From Planctomycetales bacterium (GTDB taxonomy: Bacteria > Planctomycetota > Planctomycetia > Planctomycetales > Planctomycetaceae): a stretch of DNA of 64,000 nt. The translations under genes were made by a program, and so were the position numbers. Shown here one piece after another: positions 44,046 to 53,556 of this stretch (position 1 is its first letter; each line of letters opens with the position of its first letter). Where the stretch lies: assembly GCA_028285345.1 (NCBI GenBank), contig JANQPT010000061.1, positions 124,001 through 188,000 on the forward strand. The letters are read 5' to 3'. A model generated the notes under the pieces. The model was not told the DNA's origin. It ran no database searches and worked only from the letters and a program-made list of their open reading frames with translations.

Positions 44046-47027
44046 TCACTTCAATTGTGAGAGGAATTCCAGCAGATCGGCCGCTTGGGTGGCGGTCATG
44101 TCGCGAAGCAGCAAGTCGGGCATGAGCGATTTGTCTTGTGGTTCGAGGACTTCGATGTCGCTACGGGCGAGGCGGATGAGTTGATGCTGGTTGTCCTTGA
44201 GTACGACTTCCGTGTCGGTCTTCTCGATTAACAGCCCGGTGTGAACCTTGCCCCGTTTGGTTTCCGCGAGATAACTCACGTATTCCTTGTGAATCTCCTT
44301 GGATGGCTCCAGGATGTTCTCCAGGATCTTCATCTTGTCCTTGTCTTTGGCAACGTGCGTCAACTCCGGTCCCAACTCGCGGCCTTTGCCCTTAATAATG
44401 TGGCAGTTGCGGCATTGCACGCCGTCGGCCTTGAAGAACAACTGCCGCCCGCGCGTCGCATCGCCCTGCAGCGCCAAGATCTGTTCGGGGCGAATCGTCG
44501 TGCCGAGGCGCTTGGTCCGCTTCTCTTCCGGCAGAAACCGCTCAAACAGATCCCGCACCAATGCGTTGCCGTTGGTCGAACCGGCGGCGATCACATCTGC
44601 TTTCGCGTTACCCGACAGTACGCCGTCGTCCACGGCGGAAAGCGCCGCCATTGCGCCCTCGACCGTCCCCAGAAGCTCGTTCGTGGCGCGCGATCGTTCG
44701 GCGTCATCGTCGGATTGAACTGCCTGCAGCAGTTTTTTGCTATCAGTGACAGGCGGGGCATCTTCCGCGCCGGGCAATCCTTGGATCCAATGGCGGAATA
44801 GCTTCAGCGCCCGCTCATCAACAACAGTCGATCCCAAAATCGGCATTCGCCCGTGACCCAGTTTTGACAGCCGATACAGAATCACCGAGCGATCTGGATC
44901 GCCCGTCGCGATCAGCTTCGCATTGGCAATGTTGAATTTGCCGTGATAGGGCGTGACGTTGAAGATGTCAGTCTTCTCGTCTGCGGTCTTGAACTCCAAT
45001 TCCATCTTCGCGTTCCCGCCGCCGTCGGAGACGTGGCAGTGCGAACAGTTCGCATGCAGGTATGAACGTGCTCGGGCGGTCAATTCAGCGGCTTCATCGT
45101 AAGGGTTCGTCAGTTGCGGAAGTTCGGACGGAGGTGTTTCCGGCGAGTTCTTCGGAATCTCTTCCGGCTTCTTTCGTGGCACGTCTTCAAACAAACCGAT
45201 GTGGTGCCAACTGCGTATCTGATTATCGACCACGCCGCCGTAATCGTGATCGCGATTCATCTGCGCGGTGTTCAGACCCAGCACCCACTTCGCGGCGCGG
45301 GAGTGGCAGCCCATGCATTCGGTCCGGGCGGCGTAGCGCCATGTCTGTTGACGCACGCCGCCGGGCGCACTCGGATCTTGGATTTGATACTTGCGGTCCA
45401 TTCCGTCCTTGCCTACGAGATCGGCGTCGGTGCCCTCGTCGTTCCACATATAGCTGTACGCCAGCCACTCTCCCTCCTGCCGCGTGAGCAGCCGGGTTTC
45501 AATCGGGCGGCGGCTGGCGGGTTGGCCCTTTTCGAATTCGAGAAACAGCGTCTGGACCGTGACGGCGCCGTCCTGGAAATCCCAGCCGCGGTTGTTGCCG
45601 AACTTGATTTTCTGCTCACCCGGCAGGCCCAGATAACGTTCGATGAATGCGCCGTCGGTCCACACTGGAGCATTGACCGAATAGGGAATCACGCCCGGCG
45701 CCGGCTGTTGCTGCTGGACGTCCGTGAACAGTCCCGTCTCGCTCAATTTGCGGGGAAAGTCCGACGGCGATGTACTGGGCGCTCCCGACGGGACGAGCGA
45801 GAAGATCTCGCCGCTGAGCGCGACGAGATACAGTTCCCGCTGATGGTCGTGTCCGAATGTGGCGACCTTGTACGTCGAATCGGAGAGTTGCTGGTGCTCA
45901 TGAACTTGCTCGTTCTCGTAGCGGAAGCCCCAAACGATGCCGGTCTCGTAGTCGCAGTAGATGTACTTGCCATAAAACTCAGGCCGCTTCTTTCCACGAT
46001 AGACATAGCCGCCGGTGATCGAGCGGCTCTCCGAATGCGGGTGTTCCACAATCGGCTTGTACAATCGTCCGGGGCCAAGTTTGCGTTCCAGCATGAAGGG
46101 ATGGCTTCCCTCGTACAGCGACCAGCCGTAGTTGCCCCCTTTGCGAATCAGGTGGATCATTTCCCACAAGTCCTGCCCCACTTCGCCAGCCCACAGATTG
46201 CCGGTCTCTTTGTCGAAGGCGAGCCGCCAGACTTGTCGATGGCCGTTGGTCCATGCTTCGGGGCGGGCGTCTTTGATGTGCAGGAACGGATTGTCGGGCG
46301 GAATGCCGTACGCTTTTCCTTCCGGCGGATTGTCGACGTCGATCCGCAGAATGCTTCCCTTAAGGTCGGTCAAATCCTGGCCCGTGTTATCCCGATCCGA
46401 TCCGCCGGTCCCGTCGCCGGTTCCGATGTACAAATAGCCGTCCGGTCCAAACACGAGTGGTCCGCCGCCATGCCCCGCGGACGGCCATTTGATGATCAGT
46501 TTCTCAGACCCCTCGACGAACCGCCGCGGTTCTTCCTTCGAGACTTGGATGCGGTAGACGTGATTGTGTTCTTTCTCCTGGCCGCTTCGTTTGGTGATGT
46601 TGAGGAAGATAAAAACAAACCCGTTTTCTTTATAGTCGGGGTGAAACGTCATTCCCCAGCCGCTGCCGCGAATCGTGCTGTCGATCCATTTCATGTCGAA
46701 GATGGTTGCGCTGTCCGACGCATCGGGGTCGTCCTCGAAAAGGAGCATCTGGCCGCCGACTTCAAACACGAAGATACGGTTCGTCCCCGGCTCCGGAACC
46801 ATCGCGATCGGCTGATTGAATTTGAGGTTGGGGAACTCCCGTTGGAGCTTGTACGGTGGCGGCGGTTCCGGGTTGCCTTTGACGCGCGAAGTGGTCCAGG
46901 GAATTCGCTCGGTCAAGCCAAAGGGCTTCTGCGGTGTCGGCTCCGCAGGCTTGTCTTCGGCAACCAATTCGCCATTGAGCGCACACAGAATCAGCAAACA
47001 TGTCGAAGCACAAGTACGCATGAACAT
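44046..47027 (-). CDS. Exported sugar-dehydrogenase-like propeller with triheme cytochrome region
   Basis: About 993 residues. The AGGGG immediately abutting ATG 47027 is spaced better for ATG 47021 (6 nt). Signal peptide, then a glucose/sorbosone-dehydrogenase-like beta-propeller (about 60-425: GSGWGMTFHPDYKENGFVF, GGGPLVFGPDGYLYIGTGDG). A middle region carries CMGCH (about 571) and CSHCH (about 661). The C-terminus has a PVC-type cytochrome domain with CRNCH (about 872), then LLIEKTDTEVVLKDN. Electrons from sugar oxidation could pass directly to the hemes. PQQ use is known for some relatives but not shown here. Confidence 0.88.
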   Translation of the reverse strand: MFMRTCASTCLLILCALNGELVAEDKPAEPTPQKPFGLTERIPWTTSRVKGNPEPPPPYKLQREFPNLKFNQPIAMVPEPGTNRIFVFEVGGQMLLFEDDPDASDSATIFDMKWIDSTIRGSGWGMTFHPDYKENGFVFIFLNITKRSGQEKEHNHVYRIQVSKEEPRRFVEGSEKLIIKWPSAGHGGGPLVFGPDGYLYIGTGDGTGGSDRDNTGQDLTDLKGSILRIDVDNPPEGKAYGIPPDNPFLHIKDARPEAWTNGHRQVWRLAFDKETGNLWAGEVGQDLWEMIHLIRKGGNYGWSLYEGSHPFMLERKLGPGRLYKPIVEHPHSESRSITGGYVYRGKKRPEFYGKYIYCDYETGIVWGFRYENEQVHEHQQLSDSTYKVATFGHDHQRELYLVALSGEIFSLVPSGAPSTSPSDFPRKLSETGLFTDVQQQQPAPGVIPYSVNAPVWTDGAFIERYLGLPGEQKIKFGNNRGWDFQDGAVTVQTLFLEFEKGQPASRRPIETRLLTRQEGEWLAYSYMWNDEGTDADLVGKDGMDRKYQIQDPSAPGGVRQQTWRYAARTECMGCHSRAAKWVLGLNTAQMNRDHDYGGVVDNQIRSWHHIGLFEDVPRKKPEEIPKNSPETPPSELPQLTNPYDEAAELTARARSYLHANCSHCHVSDGGGNAKMELEFKTADEKTDIFNVTPYHGKFNIANAKLIATGDPDRSVILYRLSKLGHGRMPILGSTVVDERALKLFRHWIQGLPGAEDAPPVTDSKKLLQAVQSDDDAERSRATNELLGTVEGAMAALSAVDDGVLSGNAKADVIAAGSTNGNALVRDLFERFLPEEKRTKRLGTTIRPEQILALQGDATRGRQLFFKADGVQCRNCHIIKGKGRELGPELTHVAKDKDKMKILENILEPSKEIHKEYVSYLAETKRGKVHTGLLIEKTDTEVVLKDNQHQLIRLARSDIEVLEPQDKSLMPDLLLRDMTATQAADLLEFLSQLK

Positions 47028-47197
47028 CCCCTAAAAATGTAGTCCCTTTGAGCACGGGGCACGCATCAAAACTCGTACATTCGATCTTAAGCCACACCGC
47101 AGGCCAGTTCAACGTGCAGCTGATTGCACAGCGGTCTTGATGAACGCAAGCCGATCGCTTGCGGTCGCGAGCGGCGCGCCGCGTAGATTCGCAGCAA

Positions 47198-48136
47198 TCA
47201 TTTCGCCGAATACCGCGCAGGCCAAACGATCCCGCGATTGACGGTCCGCATGTGATACACGCTGGTCGTTGCCGTCAGGTAGAGGTCGCGGCCGTCGTCG
47301 CCGCCGAAGGTGACGTTGGCGGAGAATTCCGGCATCGGCTTGTGCAACAGCAGTTTGCCCTGCGGGCTGACGACGAATAGCCCGGTGGTCTCCCCTTTCC
47401 CAGCCGCGGCGTAGATGTTCCCGTGCACGTCGAGACACATGCCGTCCACGCCCCGATCCGGGGAAAAATCGTAGACGATGCCGTCCGGTGTGAGTCCCGC
47501 GTCCTTGCCGACGGCGTAGCGGTGCAGTTTCTGCGTGCCGCGGTCGGAGACATAGACGTGCTTGTTGTCCGGTGTGATCAGAATGCCGTTCGGTTTGAGC
47601 AAGTTGTCAACCAGCAGTGTGACCTTGCCGGGCGCGTCGATGCGATACACGCCGCTGGATGGCTGTGATTTCACGGCTGGCGGGCCGTAATACGGATCGG
47701 TGAAATAGATCCGGCCCTTGCGGTCAATGCACAAGTCATTCGGCGCGATAAACCGCTCGCCGCCATACGTCGCCGCCAGTTTTGTGATCGTGCCGTCCTT
47801 CTCCTGTCGGACGACGGCCCGCTCGCCCTTTTCGCCCGCCGACTGGCACATCACCAGCCGTCCCTGGGCATCAAAGATCATCCCGTTGGTCACGCCACAC
47901 GGCTGCATGTAAACGCTGACCTCGCCGTTGGGCGTCCGCCGCATGATGCGGTCGTTGCGTCCGTCGGACCAATACAAACTGCCGTCAGAACCAACGGCGG
48001 GACCTTCGGTAAACTTGCAGTCGCCGGCGATCTTGGTGACCTGCGTGCCTGGTTCGAGGATTTCCTCGGCGGACAGCAGAGAACCGCAGCAGATGACTGT
48101 GACGGACAGAACCGTTGAAAGAGACCTCGCGTTCAT
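47198..48136 (-). CDS. Exported SMP-30/gluconolactonase-family protein
   Basis: A 312-residue protein with a signal peptide (about 1-23, ending LLSAEE) and a six-bladed SMP-30 propeller: FTEGPAVGSDGSLYWSDG (with the metal-binding Glu), RFIAPNDLCIDRKGRIYFTDP (with Asn/Asp ligands), and GIVYDFSPDRGVDGMCLD. The family hydrolyses lactones such as gluconolactone using Ca or Zn. It is upstream, on the same strand, of the dehydrogenase/cytochrome fusion, whose product could be such a lactone; the gap is 170 bp. Confidence 0.9.
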   Translation of the reverse strand: MNARSLSTVLSVTVICCGSLLSAEEILEPGTQVTKIAGDCKFTEGPAVGSDGSLYWSDGRNDRIMRRTPNGEVSVYMQPCGVTNGMIFDAQGRLVMCQSAGEKGERAVVRQEKDGTITKLAATYGGERFIAPNDLCIDRKGRIYFTDPYYGPPAVKSQPSSGVYRIDAPGKVTLLVDNLLKPNGILITPDNKHVYVSDRGTQKLHRYAVGKDAGLTPDGIVYDFSPDRGVDGMCLDVHGNIYAAAGKGETTGLFVVSPQGKLLLHKPMPEFSANVTFGGDDGRDLYLTATTSVYHMRTVNRGIVWPARYSAK

Positions 48137-48352
48137 AATGTCAGCGTCCAGGGCAAGTCTAGAGGTTGATTGGATGTCGGAGTAAAGAACTCAGATTTAG
48201 TATCGTTGATCAAAACACGCGGTACAAGCGGCTTGCGGAGGAGATAGCGCGCCAAGAAGTACTCGGGATCCACTCACGCGGTGGTCGTCAGAATTTGCCG
48301 TCGCTAGAATGAAGTCGTCACAGAATGTTCAGATCCAGAAACGCGCGGACCG

Positions 48353-49417
48353 ATGCCCCTCAAGCCGCTATTCGACCAGACGCCGCAAGAACTCGCCGAT
48401 TGGTGCGAGGCGCGCGGCCAAAAGCCGTACCGCGCACGGCAAATCTTCAGCTGGGCGTTTCAAAAACGGGCGGCGGGGTTTGCGGAGATGACGGATTTGC
48501 CGGAGACGTTTCGTCGGGAGTTGGCTGAGAGGTTTCACTACTTCTCGTCGACAGTGACGGCTCACCAGACCGCCGCCGATGGGACTGAGAAACTGCTGCT
48601 GTCGATGGCTGACGGCAGTACGGTCGAATGCGTGTTAATGCGTGAAGGCGATCGCCGCACGATCTGTATCTCGACACAAGTCGGCTGTGCGATGGGCTGC
48701 GTTTTCTGCGCCAGCGGATTAGAGGGGCTGACCCGCAACCTGTCCGCCGGCGAAATCACGGAGCAGATTCTACAGCTGGACCGGTTGCTTCCCGCGGATG
48801 AGCGAATCACGAACATCGTCGTAATGGGGATCGGCGAGCCGCTCGCCAATCTCGATCATTTGTTGCAGGCACTCGAACATGTGACCGCGGACGGCGGGAT
48901 GGGGATCGGGGCGCGGCGGATTACGATTTCGACGGTCGGACTCCCTGCCAAAATCAGGCGGTTGGCGCAGTGCAATAAGGCTTACAATTTGGCTGTCTCG
49001 CTCCACGCCCCGAACGAAGAACTGCGTAGCCAAATCATTCCGGTCAATGAGGGGGTCGGCCTTGCGGAAGTGCTCAGTGCGGCGGACGACTACTTCGAGC
49101 AAGTCGGCCGGCGTGTTTCGTACGAGTACATTTTGCTGGGCGAATTGAACGACCGGCCGGAACACGCGCGGCAGCTCGCTGCGCTGTTGAAATCGCGAAT
49201 CGCCCACGTCAATTTGATTCCGATGAACCCCGTCGCGGAATTGCCGTTTCGGCGCCCGGCAGAAGGCCGCATTCGCCGCTTTGCGGAAATCCTCGATGCC
49301 GCCGGCGTGCCCGTCACAATTCGCAAACGAAAGGGCGCCGATATCGACGCCGCCTGCGGTCAGCTTCGCCTGCAGCAGCGACGTGATACAGAGTTTGTCG
49401 CGCTGGCGAATCCATAA
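48353..49417 (+). CDS. rlmN: 23S rRNA (adenine-C2)-methyltransferase RlmN
   Basis: A 354-residue radical-SAM enzyme. The cluster motif CAMGCVFC (C112, C116, C119) is the CxxxCxxC of RlmN, preceded by RRTICISTQVG. Also typical are VVMGIGEPLAN, ITISTVGLP, VSLHAPNEELR and the C-terminal RKRKGADIDAACGQL, carrying the Cys that takes part in methyl transfer. It methylates A2503 of 23S rRNA and A37 of some tRNAs. It appears monocistronic, with 216 bp of upstream sequence in which I see no RNA gene. Confidence 0.96.
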   Translation: MPLKPLFDQTPQELADWCEARGQKPYRARQIFSWAFQKRAAGFAEMTDLPETFRRELAERFHYFSSTVTAHQTAADGTEKLLLSMADGSTVECVLMREGDRRTICISTQVGCAMGCVFCASGLEGLTRNLSAGEITEQILQLDRLLPADERITNIVVMGIGEPLANLDHLLQALEHVTADGGMGIGARRITISTVGLPAKIRRLAQCNKAYNLAVSLHAPNEELRSQIIPVNEGVGLAEVLSAADDYFEQVGRRVSYEYILLGELNDRPEHARQLAALLKSRIAHVNLIPMNPVAELPFRRPAEGRIRRFAEILDAAGVPVTIRKRKGADIDAACGQLRLQQRRDTEFVALANP

Positions 49418-49483
49418 ACCGCGGCCGCAAGTTCGTTCGCAGGCACGCTCCGCAGACGATTGTGGCAACAACGCAACGAAAGA

Positions 49484-49954
49484 CTACTCTTCTTCCAAGT
49501 TGTCCCAAGGATCGTTCGCGTCTCCTTGAAACACTGTGGGATCAAATCCGACCAGTTTGTTCTCGCGGTAGATCAAGTAATAAGAATGGCCCTTGTTGTC
49601 GGGGCCGTACTTATAAGTCTTGTCACCGGTTCGGAACGCGTTGTTGTTCTTCTTGAAGACGTGGTCATTCAACTCACGTTGTCCTGGCTGCCCGATCGCC
49701 GCTTCGACTTGACTGCGGTCCATTCCGTTTTCGATGCGGTGTGCCAACAGCCAGCGGATGGCATTCGGATCTCGCGTGCTTTGGTACCGCTCGCGATACT
49801 TGTCCTCTTCCAGATGAGTCGTATCCGGCTCAGGCAGTGCCAAGTGTTCAAACTCGAGTTGGTCAAACAGCCCGCAACCGCTGGCGGCGAGAACCGCCGG
49901 AACGAGCAATACCAAGACCCGCACCTTCTGTAGCGCGCACGACGATGCTTTCAT
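49484..49954 (-). CDS. Lipoprotein of unknown function
   Basis: A 156-residue protein with a lipoprotein signal: hydrophobic segment then AASGC (Cys at about 27). The mature part contains RIENGMDRSQVEAAIGQPGQR near residues 73-93, a pattern like the SmpA/BamE-type small outer-membrane lipoprotein motif (helix plus xxGM...V...lG.P), followed by TYKYGPDNKGHSYYLIY. A BamE-like fold is therefore possible. It converges with rlmN (66 bp between stops). Confidence 0.75.
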   Translation of the reverse strand: MKASSCALQKVRVLVLLVPAVLAASGCGLFDQLEFEHLALPEPDTTHLEEDKYRERYQSTRDPNAIRWLLAHRIENGMDRSQVEAAIGQPGQRELNDHVFKKNNNAFRTGDKTYKYGPDNKGHSYYLIYRENKLVGFDPTVFQGDANDPWDNLEEE

Positions 49955-50379
49955 GGTTTCCGTACCTCGGCAATTCCAGCGTATCCGCGGTCAGCAGGCG
50001 TCGAAGGAATTGTGATCACTAGGGGAGAATGAGAGGGGCGGGACTGTAGTTGAATTTCCTCGCCGGGAAAAGAGGAAAACCCACGACAGCGCAGTGGAGG
50101 GGGCACGACGCACTTTGCGCGGCGGGAACCATTTCTGTAGGGTCCGCTGTGCGGACCATTGAGTTGATGGGAATACGCCCCAATTGACAGCTTGCTCTTC
50201 AAACAAAAACAAATCACAAGACTGTGAATTTTTCATTCGAGATGCGGATTTTCGGTCCTGGTCCGCAAAGCGGACCCTACGCCGAATGAAGTGTCAAACC
50301 GCGTCGTGCACCCGCGGGGCACGAGAATGACTCAATCGAACGCGTTGCGCGAACCGTTATCTTGAAAAATCAACCGGCG
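49955..50379. other. Intergenic region holding a REP-like doublet
   Basis: These 425 bp lie between two minus-strand genes. The notable structure is the pair of inverted GTAG-headed hairpins at 50137-50280. The stretch between and around them is AT-richer (50180-50250) and shows no coding potential that I can support. Confidence 0.65.
50137..50280. repeat. REP-like doublet of GTAG-headed hairpins (copy 2)
   Basis: The left unit 50137-50158 is GTAG plus the hairpin GGTCCGC-TGT-GCGGACC; the right unit 50259-50280 is its inverted copy, GGTCCGC-AAA-GCGGACC then CTAC. The two 22-nt units match at 21 of 22 positions, separated by 100 bp. The heads point outward, as in the copy at 18950-19013. Confidence 0.8.
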
Positions 50380-51951
50380 TCAATTCGGCCGCACTAGATG
50401 CTCCAGCCAGTCCTCGTTGAGTTCCACGTGTTTGATCGAGTAGCGGCGAAATGTGTACGTGATGTGAATCTTGCCGTCGTCGGTCTGCAGGATGGAGGGA
50501 TAGGAGTATTCGCCCGGGTTCGCCTCCAGTTTCAAGGGTGCCTCCCAGCTGCGTCCTTCATCGAGCGAACGGGCGATGCTCAGCGGAGTACGGGCATCGT
50601 CGGTATCGTTGAACACGAGAACCCAATGGCCGTTTTTTAGCGAGATCATGGAAATCCCGGCGTTGGGATTTTTCAGCGGCGTTTTCTCGGCTTTGGACCA
50701 CGTCTTGCCGAGGTCCGGCGACGTGATTTGCGTAATTCGGGGATATTTACGCATCAGCGCCAGCAGCGAACCGTCCTGGCGCTGAACAACGGCCGGCTGG
50801 CTGCCGCCGCCCGTAAAGCCGCCGATAGACCATGAGTCACCGTTGTCGGAACTGACCAGAAACGTCGAGCCTTCTTCGGTCGCGGTGACCGCTTCGACCG
50901 GGAGCACAATCTTGCGGTCGCCCGTGATCAACGGCCGGTTGCGGGGCACCGCCCACAGTTCCTCCTCAAACATCACTTTGTCCTCCGACCAGTGATGGCC
51001 GTTGTCGTCGGAGTATCGCGACATCATCCGGCAACGGTTCCATCCTCCGCCGCGGCGGATGGGGCGCGTCCTCTCCATACGGCACCACAAGAGCCAGACA
51101 CGTTCGCGATTGTCCGAAAAGATGACCGCATTGCCGGGGGGCTGCAACGAATCTTCAATCAACACCTCCGGCGGACTCCAGTCCCGCGATCCTTTTGGGC
51201 GGCGTGAGAGATATACTGTCTGGTCGTCGCCCGATTCATAATTGCCGCCGTACCAGACGCAGAGCAAATCGCCGTTGGGCGCTTGTTCAATCACGGAGCA
51301 ATGGACGGCCGGCGCTTGTGGAATTCGCTCGAAAATCAATTCCGAGGAGAATGACAGTCGTCCGTACGGGTCGTCGCGCTTGATCTTAGCGGCGGAGCTT
51401 CCCAGCGGTGTGCCCTGTGCCGGGCTTTCCGTCGGCCTGACGTCCTTTCTCTTCAGAACACTGCGAATCGCTTTTTCCAAACCCTCGCGATCCTTTGCGT
51501 CACTCAGTCCCGCGTGGTGGATCAGTTTCGCCTTGCGGTCCAGCAGGTAGACTTCCGGCGTGACCTTCGGGCCGAATTGCTTTGTGGCGCGGCCCTGTGG
51601 ATCGCGATAGACGGGGAAAATCACTCCCCGTTTCTGCTTGAAGTCATTCAGTTCGCCGCTGGTGACAGACCCATCCGGAACGATGCCGACGAACAGGACG
51701 TTCCGCAACCGGTATTTCTGATGCAGCGCGACGATCTGTGCGATCGATTTCTCAGTCACTTGGCAACGCGGCGAGAGAAATAGAACCGCCGTTGCCGGCC
51801 GTTCGTCGTAGTTGCGCATCGTTAGAATCCGGTCGTCGTGAGTCGTCAACTCGACCGGGCCGACCTGTTCTCCCAGCTTGAGTGCCGCATTTGCAGCTCG
51901 GCCGCACAACAACAGACAAACCAACGAGGTCACTACCAGTAGCCGTCTCAT
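50380..51951 (-). CDS. Exported redoxin-sialidase fusion
   Basis: A 523-residue protein; GGAG lies about 7 nt before the ATG. Signal peptide 1-22. Residues about 25-170 form a thioredoxin-like redoxin domain (AVLFLSPRCQVTEKS, then VTPEVYLLDRKAKLIHHAG with the cis-Pro), with a single Cys (C63) instead of CxxC. Residues about 195-515 form a sialidase/BNR propeller with four Asp-box motifs: SDDNGHHW, SSDNGDSW, SPDLGKTW and SLDEGRSW. The substrate need not be sialic acid; planctomycete BNR proteins are diverse. The fusion is the unusual feature. Confidence 0.87.
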   Translation of the reverse strand: MRRLLVVTSLVCLLLCGRAANAALKLGEQVGPVELTTHDDRILTMRNYDERPATAVLFLSPRCQVTEKSIAQIVALHQKYRLRNVLFVGIVPDGSVTSGELNDFKQKRGVIFPVYRDPQGRATKQFGPKVTPEVYLLDRKAKLIHHAGLSDAKDREGLEKAIRSVLKRKDVRPTESPAQGTPLGSSAAKIKRDDPYGRLSFSSELIFERIPQAPAVHCSVIEQAPNGDLLCVWYGGNYESGDDQTVYLSRRPKGSRDWSPPEVLIEDSLQPPGNAVIFSDNRERVWLLWCRMERTRPIRRGGGWNRCRMMSRYSDDNGHHWSEDKVMFEEELWAVPRNRPLITGDRKIVLPVEAVTATEEGSTFLVSSDNGDSWSIGGFTGGGSQPAVVQRQDGSLLALMRKYPRITQITSPDLGKTWSKAEKTPLKNPNAGISMISLKNGHWVLVFNDTDDARTPLSIARSLDEGRSWEAPLKLEANPGEYSYPSILQTDDGKIHITYTFRRYSIKHVELNEDWLEHLVRPN

Positions 51952-52039
51952 GTTTGACTCCAGATTCGATTCAAGCGGTGGCCAGGTGCGTCTGGGCGGT
52001 GTTTCGACGTGTTTGGAAGCGGGGTTGGATACTCAGCGC

Positions 52040-53062
52040 TCAGCTCAGCTTGAGAACACGGCGGATCCCGTCCAATGGCTGGATGTACGTCGCGAACGGC
52101 AATCCGTCGACGGTCGGTTCTTGGCGACGCGTGACACCGTCAACCGCAGGGCCCAATCGCACCATCTGTTCCAGTGTGTGCATTTGCTGAGCGGCGTCAA
52201 GTCGTTGCAGAACCTCTGAGCGATTTCGCAGTGCGGCAACACCCGCGGCGAGCGCGTATCCGCCCCAGTTGCTGGTGCCGGCGATGATCGTCCAGTCGGT
52301 AGCGATTCGGCAGGGAATCAGCCCGGTCCCCTCCCCTTCCAGTCGCCGCGCGAGATCTTCCCAGGCAATGCTGCCCATCCCGATTTCATTCGCACCGTCG
52401 CCGATGCCGATCGTCCTGAGATCCGGTCGTAATCCAGCCAGGCGTTCAACGAACAGGTGCAGATTCCCGCTGAACTCATCAATCGGTTCGCCGCGCATGT
52501 TGTAGCATCGGTCACGGCTTCGCTCCGGGACCTGCTGTTGGAACTCCGCGAGCGGAACTTCCGCCTCGCGAGACTGCTTCAGGAACGACGTTTCCGTATG
52601 ATTCGGTCCCACGCGTTCCACCGCCACGACGTGCGTCCAGTCCTCGGCGGGAGGCGAGCGGTAGAATTCTGCGACGTCGTGCTCGTCCACATTCGAGAAG
52701 GAAACGATCCGGCTTGCAGGATAGCCCGTCGCGGCGGCGGCCGCGTGCACCGCGGCGGAACAGAGTTCGTCGGTCACAATCCACGCCTCGATTCCCAGGT
52801 TCTCGCACACTTCTGCGAGGAACAATGCTCCCAGCGGCCCGTCCGTCTCCGCGGCGGGCGGCTCGCCCTGAGGAATGAAGAACCCGGTGAGAATACCGAC
52901 TGAGACGGCGTTCTGAGCGATTTCGGCAGCTGCCTTAGTCAGATGGCCGTTGCACAATGGACCAAATTCCGGCTCCGTTCCAATTAATCCGCGGCGGGCC
53001 GGATCCCGGCGAATCAGTTGCTCAAGGGCGCTCATGATGTGATTGGCGGGTGGAATCGGCAT
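52040..53062 (-). CDS. D-glutamate cyclase C-terminal-like protein (DUF4392)
   Basis: The body matches DUF4392, the domain at the C-terminus of vertebrate D-glutamate cyclase. Key stretches: RRGLIGTEPEFGPLCNGHLT, GFFIPQGEPPAAETDGPLGA, VAVERVGPNHTETSF (mid-protein), and IGIGDGANEIGMGSI (late), followed by CRIATDWTIIAGTSNWGGYAL. The start is uncertain: ATGs at 53071, 53062 and 53035 are all in frame; I use 53062 (GAGA nearby). It is a separate gene here, with the DUF1445 homologue about 39 kb away. The gene is solitary. Confidence 0.88.
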   Translation of the reverse strand: MPIPPANHIMSALEQLIRRDPARRGLIGTEPEFGPLCNGHLTKAAAEIAQNAVSVGILTGFFIPQGEPPAAETDGPLGALFLAEVCENLGIEAWIVTDELCSAAVHAAAAATGYPASRIVSFSNVDEHDVAEFYRSPPAEDWTHVVAVERVGPNHTETSFLKQSREAEVPLAEFQQQVPERSRDRCYNMRGEPIDEFSGNLHLFVERLAGLRPDLRTIGIGDGANEIGMGSIAWEDLARRLEGEGTGLIPCRIATDWTIIAGTSNWGGYALAAGVAALRNRSEVLQRLDAAQQMHTLEQMVRLGPAVDGVTRRQEPTVDGLPFATYIQPLDGIRRVLKLS

Positions 53063-53556
53063 GATTCTCATTGTGGAGACATGCGATTCGAGTTTCAATT
53101 CCCGAGAGCGGCGTCATGGGGCTGAGGGCGTTGGATGTCCGGTTCGATGCGATTGCTTCTCGTGGCTGGGAAACGATTTGCGAGGCATTCCTGGAACTGA
53201 GAAAACTGTCGTGAACACGTGCTTCTCGGTTGTCAGCCGAGATTCTTCCTGCCAAAATTCCTAACTCAATGCAGAAGTATGTGTTTTGGGGGGGCCGCTT
53301 TAGGACAGACGTCGGCGTTGGAACTGCCGCCGTCGGCACATCGGCATCCCCGGAGATTTGGGCAGGCGTCAGGACTTCCTCCGACGACACGTCATACAGA
53401 TTTCATCAGCCCAGACTCATCAAAACGTGAATTCCACTCCGAAGTTGATCGCCGTCGAGACCTTAGATTATCAGTTTCGGCCACCAATCTATCAGCTTTC
53501 GGTAACGGCTAATTAGTTGTGCGTGTTCAATCCCACAAAACTCGTTTGGAATAGCG
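53063..53556. other. Intergenic region upstream of the respiratory cluster
   Basis: These 494 bp lie between divergent genes, the DUF4392 gene and the Rieske gene. Short frames are present on both strands but none has a ribosome site or family pattern. It presumably holds the promoter of the respiratory operon. No strong palindrome or RNA gene was recognised. Confidence 0.6.

Noticed and set aside
45114..47042. 642-codon open frame on the plus strand
   Set aside because: It lies antisense to the dehydrogenase/cytochrome fusion, whose family matches and three CxxCH motifs are clear. The plus-strand product has no recognisable domain.
48137..48352. Possible tRNA between the SMP-30 gene and rlmN
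   Set aside because: I looked for a T-arm GTTCRA motif with a matching acceptor stem and found none.
53063..53556. Possible RNA gene or small protein upstream of the respiratory cluster
   Set aside because: No tRNA-like arms, strong hairpin or ribosome-site-backed frame could be found.
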